Source: Chara braunii (taxonomy: Eukaryota > Streptophyta > Charophyceae > Charales > Characeae). Taken from it: 49,549 bases of DNA. The stretch spans positions 495,556 through 545,104 of the forward strand of contig BFEA01000161.1 in assembly GCA_003427395.1 (NCBI GenBank). Reading direction: 5' to 3'. The notes beneath the pieces are model-generated. The model saw nothing but the letters and a program-made list of their open reading frames with translations, searched no databases and was not told the DNA's origin. Shown here piece after piece: positions 40,562 through 49,549 of this stretch. Positions within the stretch are counted from its first letter, which is position 1. Each line of letters opens with the position of its first letter. The position numbers were made by a program, and so were the translations under genes.

Positions 40562-42351
40562 GGTAAGGGCTTTTATAAACTAAACACCTCTCTCTTGACC
40601 CTCGATTGCTTTAAAGTATATCTCCAAGATGTCTGGTCCTTCTGGCAAAAACAGAGAGACCAGATAGACGACAACATTGTGTGGTTCAACAATGACCTAG
40701 CATTCCTAGGCCGCAAGTGCAATGAATACTCAAAACTTCTCGCACGACAACGCCACGCCGAAGAGGTGGATCTGCAACACAAACTGCAACAACTACAACA
40801 ACAAGAGGTTGATGCAGAAAATCAGACACAACAAAACGAGATAACCGACACTATCAATAACCTCGAAACCCACCTCCTGCGACACATGGAAAACCGATGG
40901 CAAGGAGTCAGAATACGAGGAAAACTCTTTAGACATAACACGGAAGGAGCAATGGACGCACGGTACTTCGCGATGGCTAGGGCGAAGGCCGGAAGATCAC
41001 CCATGGAAGACCCCAAATGCAACCAAGGCCCCCTACACACGTCTACAGCAACTTGCACAAAAATAGCAAGGGATTTTTATCAAGATCTCTTCACATCTCA
41101 ATACGGCCACTTACCGCTCACGCATCGCACGACGGAAATTGAAGAATTCCTGCGCCCGTTGGACAAAACACTGAATGAGCAGCAAAGGGACACACTGGAT
41201 AAACCCTTGTCCAAAGACGAAATATGGACAGCCTTACTCTAAATGGAAGGAAAAAAAAAAATCAGGAATCGACGGGCTGCCCAAAGAATTCTGGGAGGTA
41301 ATGTGGACGGTCATTTCTCAAGACCTTATGGATTACTATTGGGTTGTGTGAGAAACTGGCCAAACAGGAGAGATAGTGAGCCAGGGCATTCTGACGCTCC
41401 TGTATAAGAAAGGGGAAAGGACGAACATTAGGAATTATAGACCCATCACCCTACTCACTGTGGTGTACAAATTAATGGCTAAAGCCCTCGCCAACCGGCT
41501 GCTACCGGTTATGCCCGACATTATACATCCTGATCAAACTGGGTTCATTCAAGGAAGGAACATACAGGACAACGTCTTATTAGTAAACAAAGTGATCAAA
41601 CTAACAAGACAGTCCAAAAGTAACGCAACCATTATCTTTATTGATTTTGAAAAAGCATACGACCATGTGGACTGGCTGTTCTTAGACAAATGTTTGGAGA
41701 AACTTAATTGCGGTCCATGTTTCAGACGCTGGGTAAAAATCCTTCATACAAATGCAATGACTAGAGTCATGGTGAATGGCAACCTTGCCCCACCTATAAA
41801 GCTCCAAAGGTCAGTGAGGCAAGGAGACCCCCTAGCCCCGTACTTGTTCGTCATTGTTATGGAAGCCCTGACCGCTAACCTAAGAGAACACAAGAATATC
41901 TAAAGAATACAAGTGTCTTCCATACCACAGGACGCAATTCCAGTCCGCTAACCTAAGAGAACACAAGAATATCCAAAGAATACAAGTGTCTTCCATACCA
42001 CAGAACGCAATTCCAGTCTGCTTTTTGTCCGCGGATGATCTAACACTAATGATCGAGGGCTCCCATGCATCGATGGCGGAAGTCCAACACATGATGGACC
42101 GCTTCTGTAGATTGGCAGACATGAAGGTCAACTGGGGAAACAAAACCCAGGGCTGGTGGATACACCACCAAGGAGTACGCCCCCCTGAGGAACCCAAACT
42201 CAAATGGTTGCCCAAAGAAGCCTCGCTTCGGGTGCTAGGGGTGCTGATGTCAGCGGAAGGTAGGCCAGCTACCAACAATCAATGGATCTCTGACCCCCCC
42301 CAGGAAAAGATGGAACTATGGAAAAACAACTCCAACCAATTGTCACCTTGA
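40562..42351 (+). pseudogene. LINE ORF2: linker and reverse transcriptase, with lesions
   Basis: After the TAG the frame continues to TAA 41240-41242. An 11-A tract (41251-41261) then carries a frameshift, and TGA lies at 41349-41351 where Trp is expected (V.ETGQ). RT blocks follow: GIDGLPKEFW, ILTLLYKKGER..IRNYRPI, DQTGFIQGR, FIDFEKAYDHVDW and RQGDPLAPYLFV. A 73-bp tandem duplication (41872-42017) shifts the frame again, then LSADDLTL gives the catalytic DD box. Both RT aspartate motifs are thus still readable. RT copies the LINE RNA at the nicked target. Confidence 0.85.
41872..42017. repeat. 73-bp frameshifting tandem duplication in RT
   Basis: 41872-41944 and 41945-42017 match except for two positions (TCTAAAG/TCCAAAG and CAGGACG/CAGAACG). 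It separates the GDPLAPYL motif from the ADD motif. Confidence 0.95.
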
Positions 42352-42354
42352 TAG

Positions 42355-42760
42355 ACGGCGATGGCCAGCGGCAGAGAGATCGGGTGGAACGAATAAATCC
42401 GCGCACCTGATGTCCCTGGTGGCCTGCGCATATGTCGGGTGAACGGAGACATTGACACGTCACACTTGCGCTGGCAGGGAAAGGGGGAAGGAGGCTGTTG
42501 ACGATCTTGCACGGGATCCAAAAGCGGGGATTGGCAATTAGTCAGGAGGGGAAAGAGTGTATCAACACACTCATGCACTCAAGCAGACAGCCAATCACCC
42601 AACTACCCCGGTTGCGCACTCATGCGCTCAGCGAGACGAAGACACCACACACCTTCAATACTCATACATCCATAGACTTTCTGACAGCGAAGCATTCAAC
42701 ATTCATAGAAAGTCGCAACCACAGCCGTGCACACGACTGAGTATCGAAACTTAGTCTTTA
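42355..42760. other. Unidentified ~400-bp insertion in ORF2
   Basis: Upstream homology with the decayed LINE at 11170-11477 reaches CTTGATAGA (about 42353) and resumes near CAATGGATAACAATAAACAA (about 42770). The older copy joins these directly. The intervening sequence encodes nothing recognised; I see no clear terminal repeats or A tail. Confidence 0.5.
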
Positions 42761-42765
42761 GCACA

Positions 42766-44678
42766 CACAACCAATGGATAACAATAAACAACGTAATTTT
42801 GGCCTCACTGTCGTATAAATCAGCAATTTGGGCCCTGGACAAGAATGCCCTGCACCCCTTGCAGCGTCAGATAGCTGCGTTCCTATGGAGAGGTAACCAT
42901 GAGGAGAACAATGTTATCAGGAGAGTGGCTTGGCAATCTATAACCCAACCCAAATCGAAAGGAGGTTTGGGCGTAATAGATCACTTACTACAACCTAGGG
43001 CTCTTGCGCTACAATGGCTCAAACGCCTCCTTTTCTGCCCCGACACCCCCTGGAAGGCCCTGGCCTTGGAACAGCTTTCCCGCCTGGCACCTCAAACGGC
43101 AGAGGAGAGTGACCCGCTGATGTGGCTAGAAAACAGGGAATGGCCCATCCCAAGACGCGGAGCGTGGCATGATCACCCTCCCCCGAACTCACCTAGACAA
43201 GCAGCAAGGGTCGACCTGCAAAACGACCCCTTCTGGCCAGACCTTCTGAAAATATGGCGAACTCTACCCCTGCCGGATAAAATCCCACCAGAGGGATGGG
43301 AAGAGGTGGCACGGCAACCGCTCTTCGGAAATGGATGGATCACAGACTCCAAGGGCCAAACCCTCCACTGCATGGACTCCCCATGGCAGGGCTGGATCAA
43401 GAGGGGTGTAACAAGGATACACGATATATGGGATGAGGAACAAAAGAACTGGATCGGCCCAGACCAACTAAGAAAGAGACTACGCTACTGTCATCGACCG
43501 GAAGTCGCCCTGGAAAACATAATTGACAAGATCCCCCTGGCCTGGTGGAGAATTCTAAGGAAAGGACCTGTCCTTCAAGAGTCTGACTGGGTGGCATTGG
43601 GGGATCGCCCCACTCAGGTAGGCAAAGTTGTTTGCTGCGAACCGGATGGCCTGGTGAGAATAAATCTCCTCCAAATCGGTCACAACAACATACTCCCAAG
43701 AACAGCTCCGGAAGAAAAATTCTATGCCAGAAAGAAGGCGTGTTCAGAATCAAAGTGCTCTGCGAAAAGGAGCAATGGATTGCCTTCCGCTCCCGGACCC
43801 TGATCCACCAACTCGCCCTGGACCCCGCAGAATGGGCATGGACGACACCGGTGGGAAAAGGCAGGAAACTCACCAGATCATTGTACGGTCTGACAGTTAA
43901 ATCGACCTACAGACTCCTCAGGCCGAAAATGAATCTCAAGGACTGGGTAGAGGCGCGCTGGATGGATCACCTAAATGTTGACAAGAATAAGTTGAGAGAT
44001 ATAAAGTGGTTCAGGACAATAAAGGAAAAACTGGCTAAATTCGCGTCGCTGGAATGGCAGATTGAGCACCGCTGTCTGCCAACAAATGATTGGTTGATCG
44101 CAAGAACCAACCTAGAACAGAAAGGGCTAGCCCTCCCCTGGTGTAGGTTCTGCACAGCTGCATTCCCCTCCAGGAAAGTGCCAGAAACAATCGAACACAT
44201 TTTCCTTCAGTGCCCTGGCGCAGTGTGGCTGTGGAGATGGTGGGATAGAATCTGGGAGCAATTAGAAACCCAGATCCAGTGGCCGTGGGAGTGGAAAGCC
44301 CTACTATGGGAAACCTACCCCCATGACCAACTCGATGACTTCACAAATAATATGCTCAAACTGAGCCGCAGGGCGGTGCTCTGGGCCCTCTGGCGACGGC
44401 GTTGCACATATGAAATGGAAGGAGCACGTCTGGAAGGACCAGAGTTCACAGAGAGCATACAACAACAGATTCAAACTGAAATCTCAGAAAAATGGGAGAA
44501 AGTCAGAGCGCAGATACAGCTACTACATTCACCAAAAGACATCCAACAGAAAATCAAGGATTTTTGCCTGAGCTGGCTTGGAGGGGAAAATGGGGGGAGA
44601 ATTGGGGAGGTTGAATGGAAAGGCGGTCAGAACGACTGTGGGGAAGGACAAGAGAGGAGGGACCTAGTAAGGGACTAG
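42766..44678 (+). pseudogene. LINE ORF2: C-terminal region with zf-RVT-like domain
   Basis: The first frame (to 43803) shows INNVILASLSYKSAIW, FLWRGNHEENNVIRRVAW and KGGLGVIDH, the thumb/connection region typical of plant L1s. Near 43735 the frame shifts. The second frame (to 44678) contains the zinc-binding region WCRFC...ETIEHIFLQCPGAVWLW (about 44138-44230), then RRAVLWALWRRR and IQQQIQTEI. This domain follows RT in plant LINEs and may help bind nucleic acid. The older copy at 12640-12960 preserves the same end. Confidence 0.8.
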
Positions 44679-45243
44679 TAAGGGACTACCGGCTTGTTTT
44701 TCACGAGTGGACTAAGGTTGACACAACAATCCCCATGAGACCCAGTGAAGACTTTCCTGATCTCTTCCCCCCCCCCTCAAACTGTTTAGTTGGTCTGGAC
44801 TGGTATGGGCGAGACTGAGGACGGCCTACAAACGGAGTCACAGGTCAGATCAGGACTGATGAGAGGAGGGAGGTGCTCAGGTACTACAACAGCCATCCGG
44901 CGTCGGTTCCAAGACGAAGAAGTCCCCCCCCCCCCTCCCCCCCCCTCGGGTAATCAATGCTGTTTCGACAGGAAAAGAGAGGCACTTCCTAGTATCAGTG
45001 CTCAGCGATCTATCTGGCGCCCCTCTATCGGGTGAAGAGATACAAGAGGGATAGCTTTTAGTCCCATAGGATCAGCTCACTCCCACAACTGTTTCTCCAT
45101 GAACTCTGATTTCAATCTGTAAAAGGGACGCTGGACCCGTTTTCCAGCAGGTGCTGCTCCACACCAATAGACGGAGCCCCCCCGACAGTGCTAGCGGTGC
45201 CTGCTCCTATCAGCACCCCTAGCACTATCTCGGGCTGGTTTAA

Positions 45244-45248
<5 letters not shown>
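44679..45248 (+). other. LINE 3' UTR and tail module
   Basis: The non-coding 3' end includes C-rich runs (about 44928-44946) and a tail module from GGACGCTGGACCCGTTTTCC (about 45128) to CTCGGGCTGGTTTAAA. The module recurs at 13655, 33828, 46800-46910 (minus) and 48435-48555 (minus), and is probably the RT recognition end of this LINE lineage. Confidence 0.75.
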
Positions 45249-45274
<26 letters not shown>

Positions 45275-45279
<5 letters not shown>

Positions 45280-45835
45280 TTTGAGGCCAGTGAGGCACGC
45301 CAGCAGTCTGGTTGTGAAAGCTCTGACAGATCCGATGAGCTCATCAGAAACACGAACACACTTCAATCTGATGGCTGGTAACGATCTCAAACATAGGGTC
45401 TCGGCGCACGGCGCACGGCACACGAAACGAAAACGAAACGAGTGCATCTGGCCACGAAAGGTGGCAAAATACACTTGTTACTATTTATAGCAAACCGATG
45501 AACCTGGCCATTTTCTGCAGGAAAGATAAAAAAAATGTTTTCAAAAATTCCCCATGAGGAAGTGTGTAGGTCTGTCCATTGGATTTTTTGTTGACGAAGA
45601 AAAAAGGAAATTATTGGGTGCGCCTGAAGATCAGAGGGAAGGGTGCGGTCCTAGGTAAACCAGCTGGTGAGGGAGGATGGAAGTCCCTCCACTTTTCCGA
45701 TTTGGACAGACTCGTTGATTTCATCCAGAGCCACAGTTTTTTTTTTTTTTTTTAGCCACAGGGTTTTCAAGTCAGGTGGCCAGATTCTCAAGCAGGAAAA
45801 AAAAAAACAAAAAAAAAAACAACATCAAAGTAGAA
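45275..45835. other. Intergenic stretch with T- and A-rich tracts
   Basis: I see no gene. T-rich (about 45739-45753) and A-rich (45798-45820) tracts are present. Confidence 0.6.
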
Positions 45836-45838
45836 TGA

Positions 45839-46261
45839 GGGCCTTGCCACACTAGTCCCGACTTGGAGAAAAAATTCGGGAGTACTCCCGAACCTCCGAA
45901 GACGCGAAAATCCATTCGGGAGTGCGCTTCGCCACACTGCACTCCCGACTTGGGGCGCTCTCCAATTTGGAGGCCAGGAGGAGAACTTCAGACAGAGACT
46001 GCCCAGCACTGTCCAGCATGTGGCGACGAAAACTGTGAGGAGAATGCTTGTCTGCACACGAGTTCTCCGGTCGAAACACAGGCCTCCGCGAGAGATCACA
46101 AAATGGCCTCTCACAGCCGGAGGCTCAAGTGATTTCAGAGTGCTCTCGGCAGCCACATTCTGACAGCTCCCGAATCCAATCGGACAGGTTGAACTCGGGA
46201 GCTGGTGTGGCGACGCTGTACTCCCGAAAATGGCCAAGCCGGGAGTAGTGTGGCGAGGCCC
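45839..46261. mobile_element. 423-bp TIR element, TSD TGA
   Basis: TGA at 45836-45838 and 46262-46264 flanks termini GGGCCTTGCCACACTAGTCC (left) and, inverted, GGGCCTCGCCACACTACTCC (right). Inside, the motif CGGGAGT and its complement recur many times near both ends, as transposase-binding subterminal repeats often do. The TIR shares GGGC...CCACTAG-like spacing with the elements at 7392 and 8186. Interior frames show no transposase. PIF/Harbinger-like by TIR and 3-bp duplication. Confidence 0.8.
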
Positions 46262-46272
46262 TGAAGCCCTCA

Positions 46273-46380
46273 AATGGAAAGGCCTGCGAGACACTTGAAT
46301 GCTCCCCGTCTCTCACGGGGAGTAACATCAGCCACAGCCACCAATCTTCTTCAAAAATAAAAATAGAAAATAAAAAAATG
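46273..46380 (+). mobile_element. SINE-like repeat with CTCCCCGTCTCT hairpin, copy 2
   Basis: Matches 32525-32640: AATGGAAAG, GCTCCCCGTCTCTCACGGGG, ACATCA and AATCTTCTTC, then an A-rich tail. 46381-46540 shows no gene. Confidence 0.55.
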
Positions 46381-46555
46381 GAAACTGAACCGGCAGTCCC
46401 ACTGAAATTATCATTTTCTTTTTTTTCTTTTTCACGTCAATGCCTCCAGCGTCTGTGCATAATCTGCTCCCTACAAGTTTAGTGATTTGAATTGACCCTA
46501 CCTACCTTCCCCTCTTCGTAGTTCACTGTAATTTTAGCCGATTATCAACAGCAAC

Positions 46556-46910
46556 TTTTTTTTCCCTTTTTTTTTAAACCACCAGTACCTGGCCCAGCTA
46601 TTGATGCCGAGCCAGGAAACGCCCTGCGCGCCAAGATTTGTCGAGCCGCCGCCGTGTTGCTTCGTCTCTCTTTTGGCTGGCGCCTCCAGCCATTGTGGTC
46701 CGGTAGGCCGAAGCCCATCAGTCGCGCGCGTTAACGGGAAACGCCCGCGGCCGATGTATGGGCCAAGTACTGGTGGTTTAAGGTCTGAGCAGGTCTGCTA
46801 GGGGGGGTGATAAGAGCAGCCCTCTCTAAAAGGCCTACTGGTGCCCACTCCATCTATTGGTGGGGAGCAGTACCTCAGTCGCTGGAAATCGGGTCCAGCG
46901 GTTGATGGTG
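46556..46910 (-). mobile_element. Composite SINE-like retroposon, exact 14-bp TSD
   Basis: TTATCAACAGCAAC occurs at 46542-46555 and 46911-46924. On the minus strand the insert begins with the LINE tail module (GCTGGACCCGATTTCCAGCG ... ACCAATAGATGGAGT). It continues into a second module (GGCTGGAGGC ... GGCTCGGCATCA ... GGTACTGGTGGTTTA) and ends in an A-rich tail (46556-46575). The second module stands alone near 1, 7579 and 10795. A LINE-tail 5' half with a different 3' half is the reverse of the usual SINE/LINE arrangement. Confidence 0.75.
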
Positions 46911-47018
46911 TTATCAACAGCAACCTGTTTTGGTATTCTCTCCGGGTTGTTTTGTTGAGGATTCCCGGGCTCTCTTTTTGGTGTGTGTAATCAAATGAGC
47001 AGAGTCTCTATTGAGAGG

Positions 47019-47050
47019 GGGGGGGGGGGGGAAAAAAAAAAAAAAAAAAA
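47019..47050. repeat. Poly(G)/poly(A) tract
   Basis: A G run followed by an A run. From 46925 to 47500 no gene is supported. Confidence 0.9.
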
Positions 47051-47514
47051 CGCACGCACTGCATACACCAGCCGGACATCAAAAAGTTCATCTGGCTTCT
47101 TTCCTTGGGCCCATTGGCTTCCCTCCCCGTTGCACTGCCGAGGCCAACGACCCCGAACTCCACTTTCCTTCCGCGTTAACCGCCGCGGTAAAATAAAAAT
47201 GGATGCCTTCACAGTGTAGTGCTCCCCTAGGGTGGACCAAGCCCTCTATCGCCCCCCCTTCCCACTACCCTGCCACCTGTGACCCGAATATACCCCCTTC
47301 TCTACCACTTCTTCGCGAGAACATTCACCTTCCTCCTAGTGCTCCCCTCCTAACTACCCTCCTTATCATTACCCTGCCCACACCGAAGTAAAAGACTCCC
47401 CCCCAATCTACTCCTACGGTCCTACCCTCACAGAATAATCCCGGCAAAGCCCTGTAGACCAATATTCCCTCCCAACCCTTGGTGTACCGCAATGCCACTT
47501 CTTGAACCTGCGAT

Positions 47515-47600
47515 CGAAAGTCCCGACTGTCCCAAGTCCCAACTGTCCCACAAGTCCCAACTGTCCCACAAGTCCCGACTGTCCCACAAGTCCCCACTGT
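47515..47600. repeat. 18-bp minisatellite, about five units
   Basis: Units of AAGTCCCAACTGTCCCAC with C/G and A/G variants. A minus-strand frame reads VGTCGT repeats; this is an artefact of the minisatellite. Confidence 0.9.
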
Positions 47601-47813
47601 TATTTGGTGGTGGGTATCAGTCGCCAGCACCATGATAAAATTGTGTTTGAAGGACATAACATTAAACCCAACTGTAGCCTTTTTTCTTTTTTTTTCATGG
47701 AGGTCTTTTTTTTTTTTTTTTTATAACTGAAAACCCTTGCGCAAGGCCTCTATCCCAGGGACCTTGTCCCACTTCGTCCGTTGAGCTAGGTCCACGTTCA
47801 CCGTGCGACTGTA

Positions 47814-47913
47814 GGCGACGAAGGAGATGCACGCCCTAGCAATCATCCAGCGGTCCTCTCTTTTTTGAAAAGCGAGGGCGTGCATCTCCTCCGTCGCCCT
47901 AGCAATCATCCAG
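47814..47913. repeat. Overlapping inverted and direct repeats
   Basis: GGCGACGAAGGAGATGCACG CCCT (47814-47837) is inverted at 47875-47898, while GCCCTAGCAATCATCCAG is repeated directly at 47833-47850 and 47896-47913. The stem would enclose about 37 nt. Confidence 0.8.
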
Positions 47914-48446
47914 TCACCGCTTGGCTTTTGGTTCTGCAGGATGGCCGGCGCCGTTTGCAGGAGATGGTGCTTCGTCTATCTTCGACAGCCCAAGATTGGG
48001 CAGGGGTCGATCGGGGGGCGATCTCAATGACTACATGGAGAGAGGGCGTGCTACAAGGAATGATGGCTGTACTTTGGGAGTTAGAGGAGGGACCGGAAAC
48101 ACATTGGGAACATCTCCTTGACTGGCAGAAGGCGGACGAGTTCGTGCATCAATGCTATGAGCTCTATGAAGAGGGGGATAAACTGTCTGCTGAGTTGGCA
48201 ATGCGACAGGCTGGAGAGGCTAATGAACGAGCGTTGACAGCAAGGCCAACACGACCGCCGGTAGAGGGGGATGTATCGACAACTGATTCATCAACAGTAC
48301 ACATAACAGTTTCATCAGCGCCGACAGTGGATATGACGAAGGCATCGACAGCAAATACAACAAATTCAACATCAACAACAACGATAATTTCTTTTTCTTT
48401 TCTTTTTATTTTTTCTTTTTCTTTTTGGAAAAAACAACCCGAGTGA
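47865..48446 (+). CDS. Short ORF of the retroposon family, copy 2
   Basis: 193 codons; the first about 25 are probably not part of the ancestral protein. Residues about 28-115 look genuine: LRLSSTAQDWAG, VLQGMMAVLWELEEG, LLDWQKADEFVHQCYELYEE and a charged helix-like segment. A Ser/Thr-rich stretch encoded by ACA/TCA repeats follows, then Phe/Ser low complexity from a T-rich tract, which is the reversed A tail of the inserted LINE tail fragment. Copy 1 (32797-32940) conserves WELExG, DWQ and QC despite frameshifts. The family is unknown to me; a small helical, perhaps gag-like or nucleic-acid-binding, protein is one possibility. Confidence 0.4.
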   Translation: MKSEGVHLLRRPSNHPVTAWLLVLQDGRRRLQEMVLRLSSTAQDWAGVDRGAISMTTWREGVLQGMMAVLWELEEGPETHWEHLLDWQKADEFVHQCYELYEEGDKLSAELAMRQAGEANERALTARPTRPPVEGDVSTTDSSTVHITVSSAPTVDMTKASTANTTNSTSTTTIISFSFLFIFSFSFWKKQPE

Positions 48447-49549
48447 ATGCTAGGGGTGCTGATAAGAGCAGACACCTCTAGCATACTCGGGGAGGCTCCA
48501 TCTATTGGTGGGGAGCAACACCTGCTGGAAAGCGGGTCCAGCGTCCCTCGACATTATAGGAAGGGCCATTTTGTAAACAAGAGTTATGTAACCGTGCCAC
48601 GTGTCCGTCCTAATATATGCATGAGCTAACACCTGAATCGACACGTGGACACGCATCATCAATTCGATGGGCATTTCTTCATCTCTATCAACAGCACTCA
48701 TGAGGAAGACACCTTCAACATCGACGATCAATCCAACGACAGCAACGGTGCTATTAATGATGACATCTCAAATACCACTTCCAACAACAACTATCTTGCT
48801 CACATCATTTGATACAACCAACATGCCACCAATATCTCTCCATGCGACAGCCACTATGGTGAGTGCTACTCCGAGTCAGTCTCTTTCAATCCTCTCTTTG
48901 TGGGAGACTCTGCTGGGGCCGGAGGGTGGCCGGCTGGGGTCAAAGGGTAGCCGAGGGTTCTTGCTCGAAAGCTTCGCCGTGCATGTGAAGACGCCGACCT
49001 GGCGACGAGCTGTGGGATGGCGTGCTGACGAGTTGTTCCCGTGGGATTCGGGGGTAGGAAGAGAGGCTGTAGCAAGGGGTTGGGAGGCGGTGCCTGTGGT
49101 CTCCGTGTTTGTTCTTTCTCCCCCTTCCCTTCATGTGTGTTGATTTCCCTTGATTGCTGCATTCTTCCTCCCTTGATAAGCTTTGAGTTCATTTACTGTG
49201 GGTCATATTCACTTAGGGTTTGTGACTGGCACCTGGGATGTGCTTGATTGCTTTGCCCTGCTATATCCGCCCCCCCAAATCTTGCTTTGTAGGGACTGAT
49301 CATTGGTGGTTCAGTATAGTAGGGCAGAAGTCCATTGTCCATGGGGCTGAGTTAATCCTTCCCTCCTGGCAAAGCAATCAATGCTCAGCGCTCAATCTTC
49401 ATTTTTGTTGTACAGGGAAGCTGTCTCTATGGGAGCAGTGGCCGAGGGTCTTCCAGCCCTAATCGGAAGAAGCGTGTGTCTGCGGTGTATTTAAATTTAT
49501 AATATGAGCCTTGGGCACTGGGCCCTTGTGAAAAAAAAAAAAAAAAAAA
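47914..49549 (+). mobile_element. Poly(A) retroposon family, copy 2 (reaches window end)
   Basis: Same order as 32657-35027: coding segment, ACA-rich sequence (48235-48380 and 48690-48840), GGTGAGTG (48858) and a 3' part from GTAGGGCAG (about 49319) through GGGAGCAGTGGCC to GAGCCTTGGGCACTGGGCCC, then poly(A) (49531-49549). About 75% of positions match copy 1 by eye over the last 230 bp. The poly(A) reaching the window edge means the true end is here or just beyond. Confidence 0.65.
48435..48555 (-). mobile_element. LINE tail fragment inserted in retroposon copy 2
   Basis: On the minus strand: GGACGCTGGACCCGCTTTCC, AGCAGGTGTTGCTCC, ACCAATAGATGGAGCC, CTCTTATCAGCACCCCTAGC, ACTCGGGTTGTTTT, then an A-rich tail with G interruptions (48388-48434). 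It is opposite in orientation to the retroposon. Confidence 0.75.

Larger units (their letters stand above)
35061..45274 (+). mobile_element. Full-length L1-type LINE, broken, 14-bp TSD
   Basis: TCTTATTTGATGCC (35047-35060) precedes the element and TCTTATTTGAGGCC (45275-45288) follows its poly(A) (about 45249-45274); one mismatch. The order is a 5' region with tandem monomers (35061-36055), ORF1 with CCHC knuckle, ORF2 with apurinic-type endonuclease, RT and zf-RVT-like C-terminus, 3' UTR, tail module and poly(A). This is the plant L1 layout. Stops, two frameshifting tandem duplications and an approximately 400-bp insertion in ORF2 make it inactive. At 10.2 kb it is longer than usual plant L1s, partly from those duplications and the large ORF1 region. 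Confidence 0.9.

Noticed and set aside
36056-41903. Reassigned TAG codon in this genome
   Set aside because: Several element stops are TAG, but TAA and TGA lesions occur as well, frameshifts are present, and decay by C-to-T change explains TAG from CAG.
46573-46780. A 208-bp TTAA-flanked MITE with TTAAACCACCAGTAC termini
   Set aside because: The exact 14-bp duplication further out (46542, 46911) and the A tail show that this is the second half of a larger retroposon; the inverted ends are internal.

Overview
This window looks like nuclear DNA of a green plant or streptophyte alga, dense in repeats. Four clues point that way. A U2 snRNA-derived sequence carries the plant-type 5' end. There is an L1-type LINE with a CCHC ORF1 and a zf-RVT-like C-terminus. 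A Ty3/gypsy element has an initiator-Met-tRNA-type primer binding site. A mitochondrial cox1 fragment of land-plant/charophyte type is present. Very long (CT)n tracts, AT-poor repeats and one N-gap suggest a large, repeat-rich genome; a charophyte such as Chara is my guess, not a demonstrated fact. The window begins and ends in poly(A), so both edges are probably repeat-limited contig ends.

Layout. 1-5 kb: a tandem array of hairpins built from W-box-like cores, a decayed cox1 NUMT, (CT)n/(GA)n tracts, a decayed multi-pass membrane-protein fragment, and the only convincing host gene, an intronless THG1 (tRNA-His guanylyltransferase) on the minus strand. A truncated U2 retropseudogene sits directly behind its stop codon. 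5-15 kb: purine-rich decayed repeats, small TIR elements (PIF/Harbinger-like, 97 bp and 704 bp), palindromic TTGTATTCGAATACAA repeats, a tRNA-derived SINE and a badly decayed, 5'-truncated LINE. 15.04-32.48 kb: a Ty3/gypsy element on the minus strand, with LTRs of about 2.37 kb and TSD ATAC. Gag, protease and RT share one reading frame broken only by stop codons; RNase H and integrase are missing. Its 5' LTR is split by a 7.4-kb insertion (24353-31786, TSD ACGT, TG...CA ends) with no recognisable coding capacity. That insertion carries a U6 snRNA-like sequence and an array of ten hairpins with different stems but one conserved loop. 32.5-35.03 kb and 47.7-49.55 kb: two copies of a poly(A)-tailed retroposon with a short ORF and ACA/CAA-rich sequence. 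35.06-45.27 kb: a full-length but broken L1-type LINE with 14-bp TSDs. 45.8-46.9 kb: a 423-bp TIR element and a composite SINE with 14-bp TSDs.

How it fits together. Almost everything is transposable-element sequence in nested layers. The LINE is the likely source of the machinery that moved the U2 copy, the SINE-like pieces and the poly(A) retroposons, and its 3' tail module recurs five times. The most unusual signal is the hairpin array at 27781-28615. Compensatory differences between its stems point to selection on RNA structure within the non-coding insertion or its ancestors.
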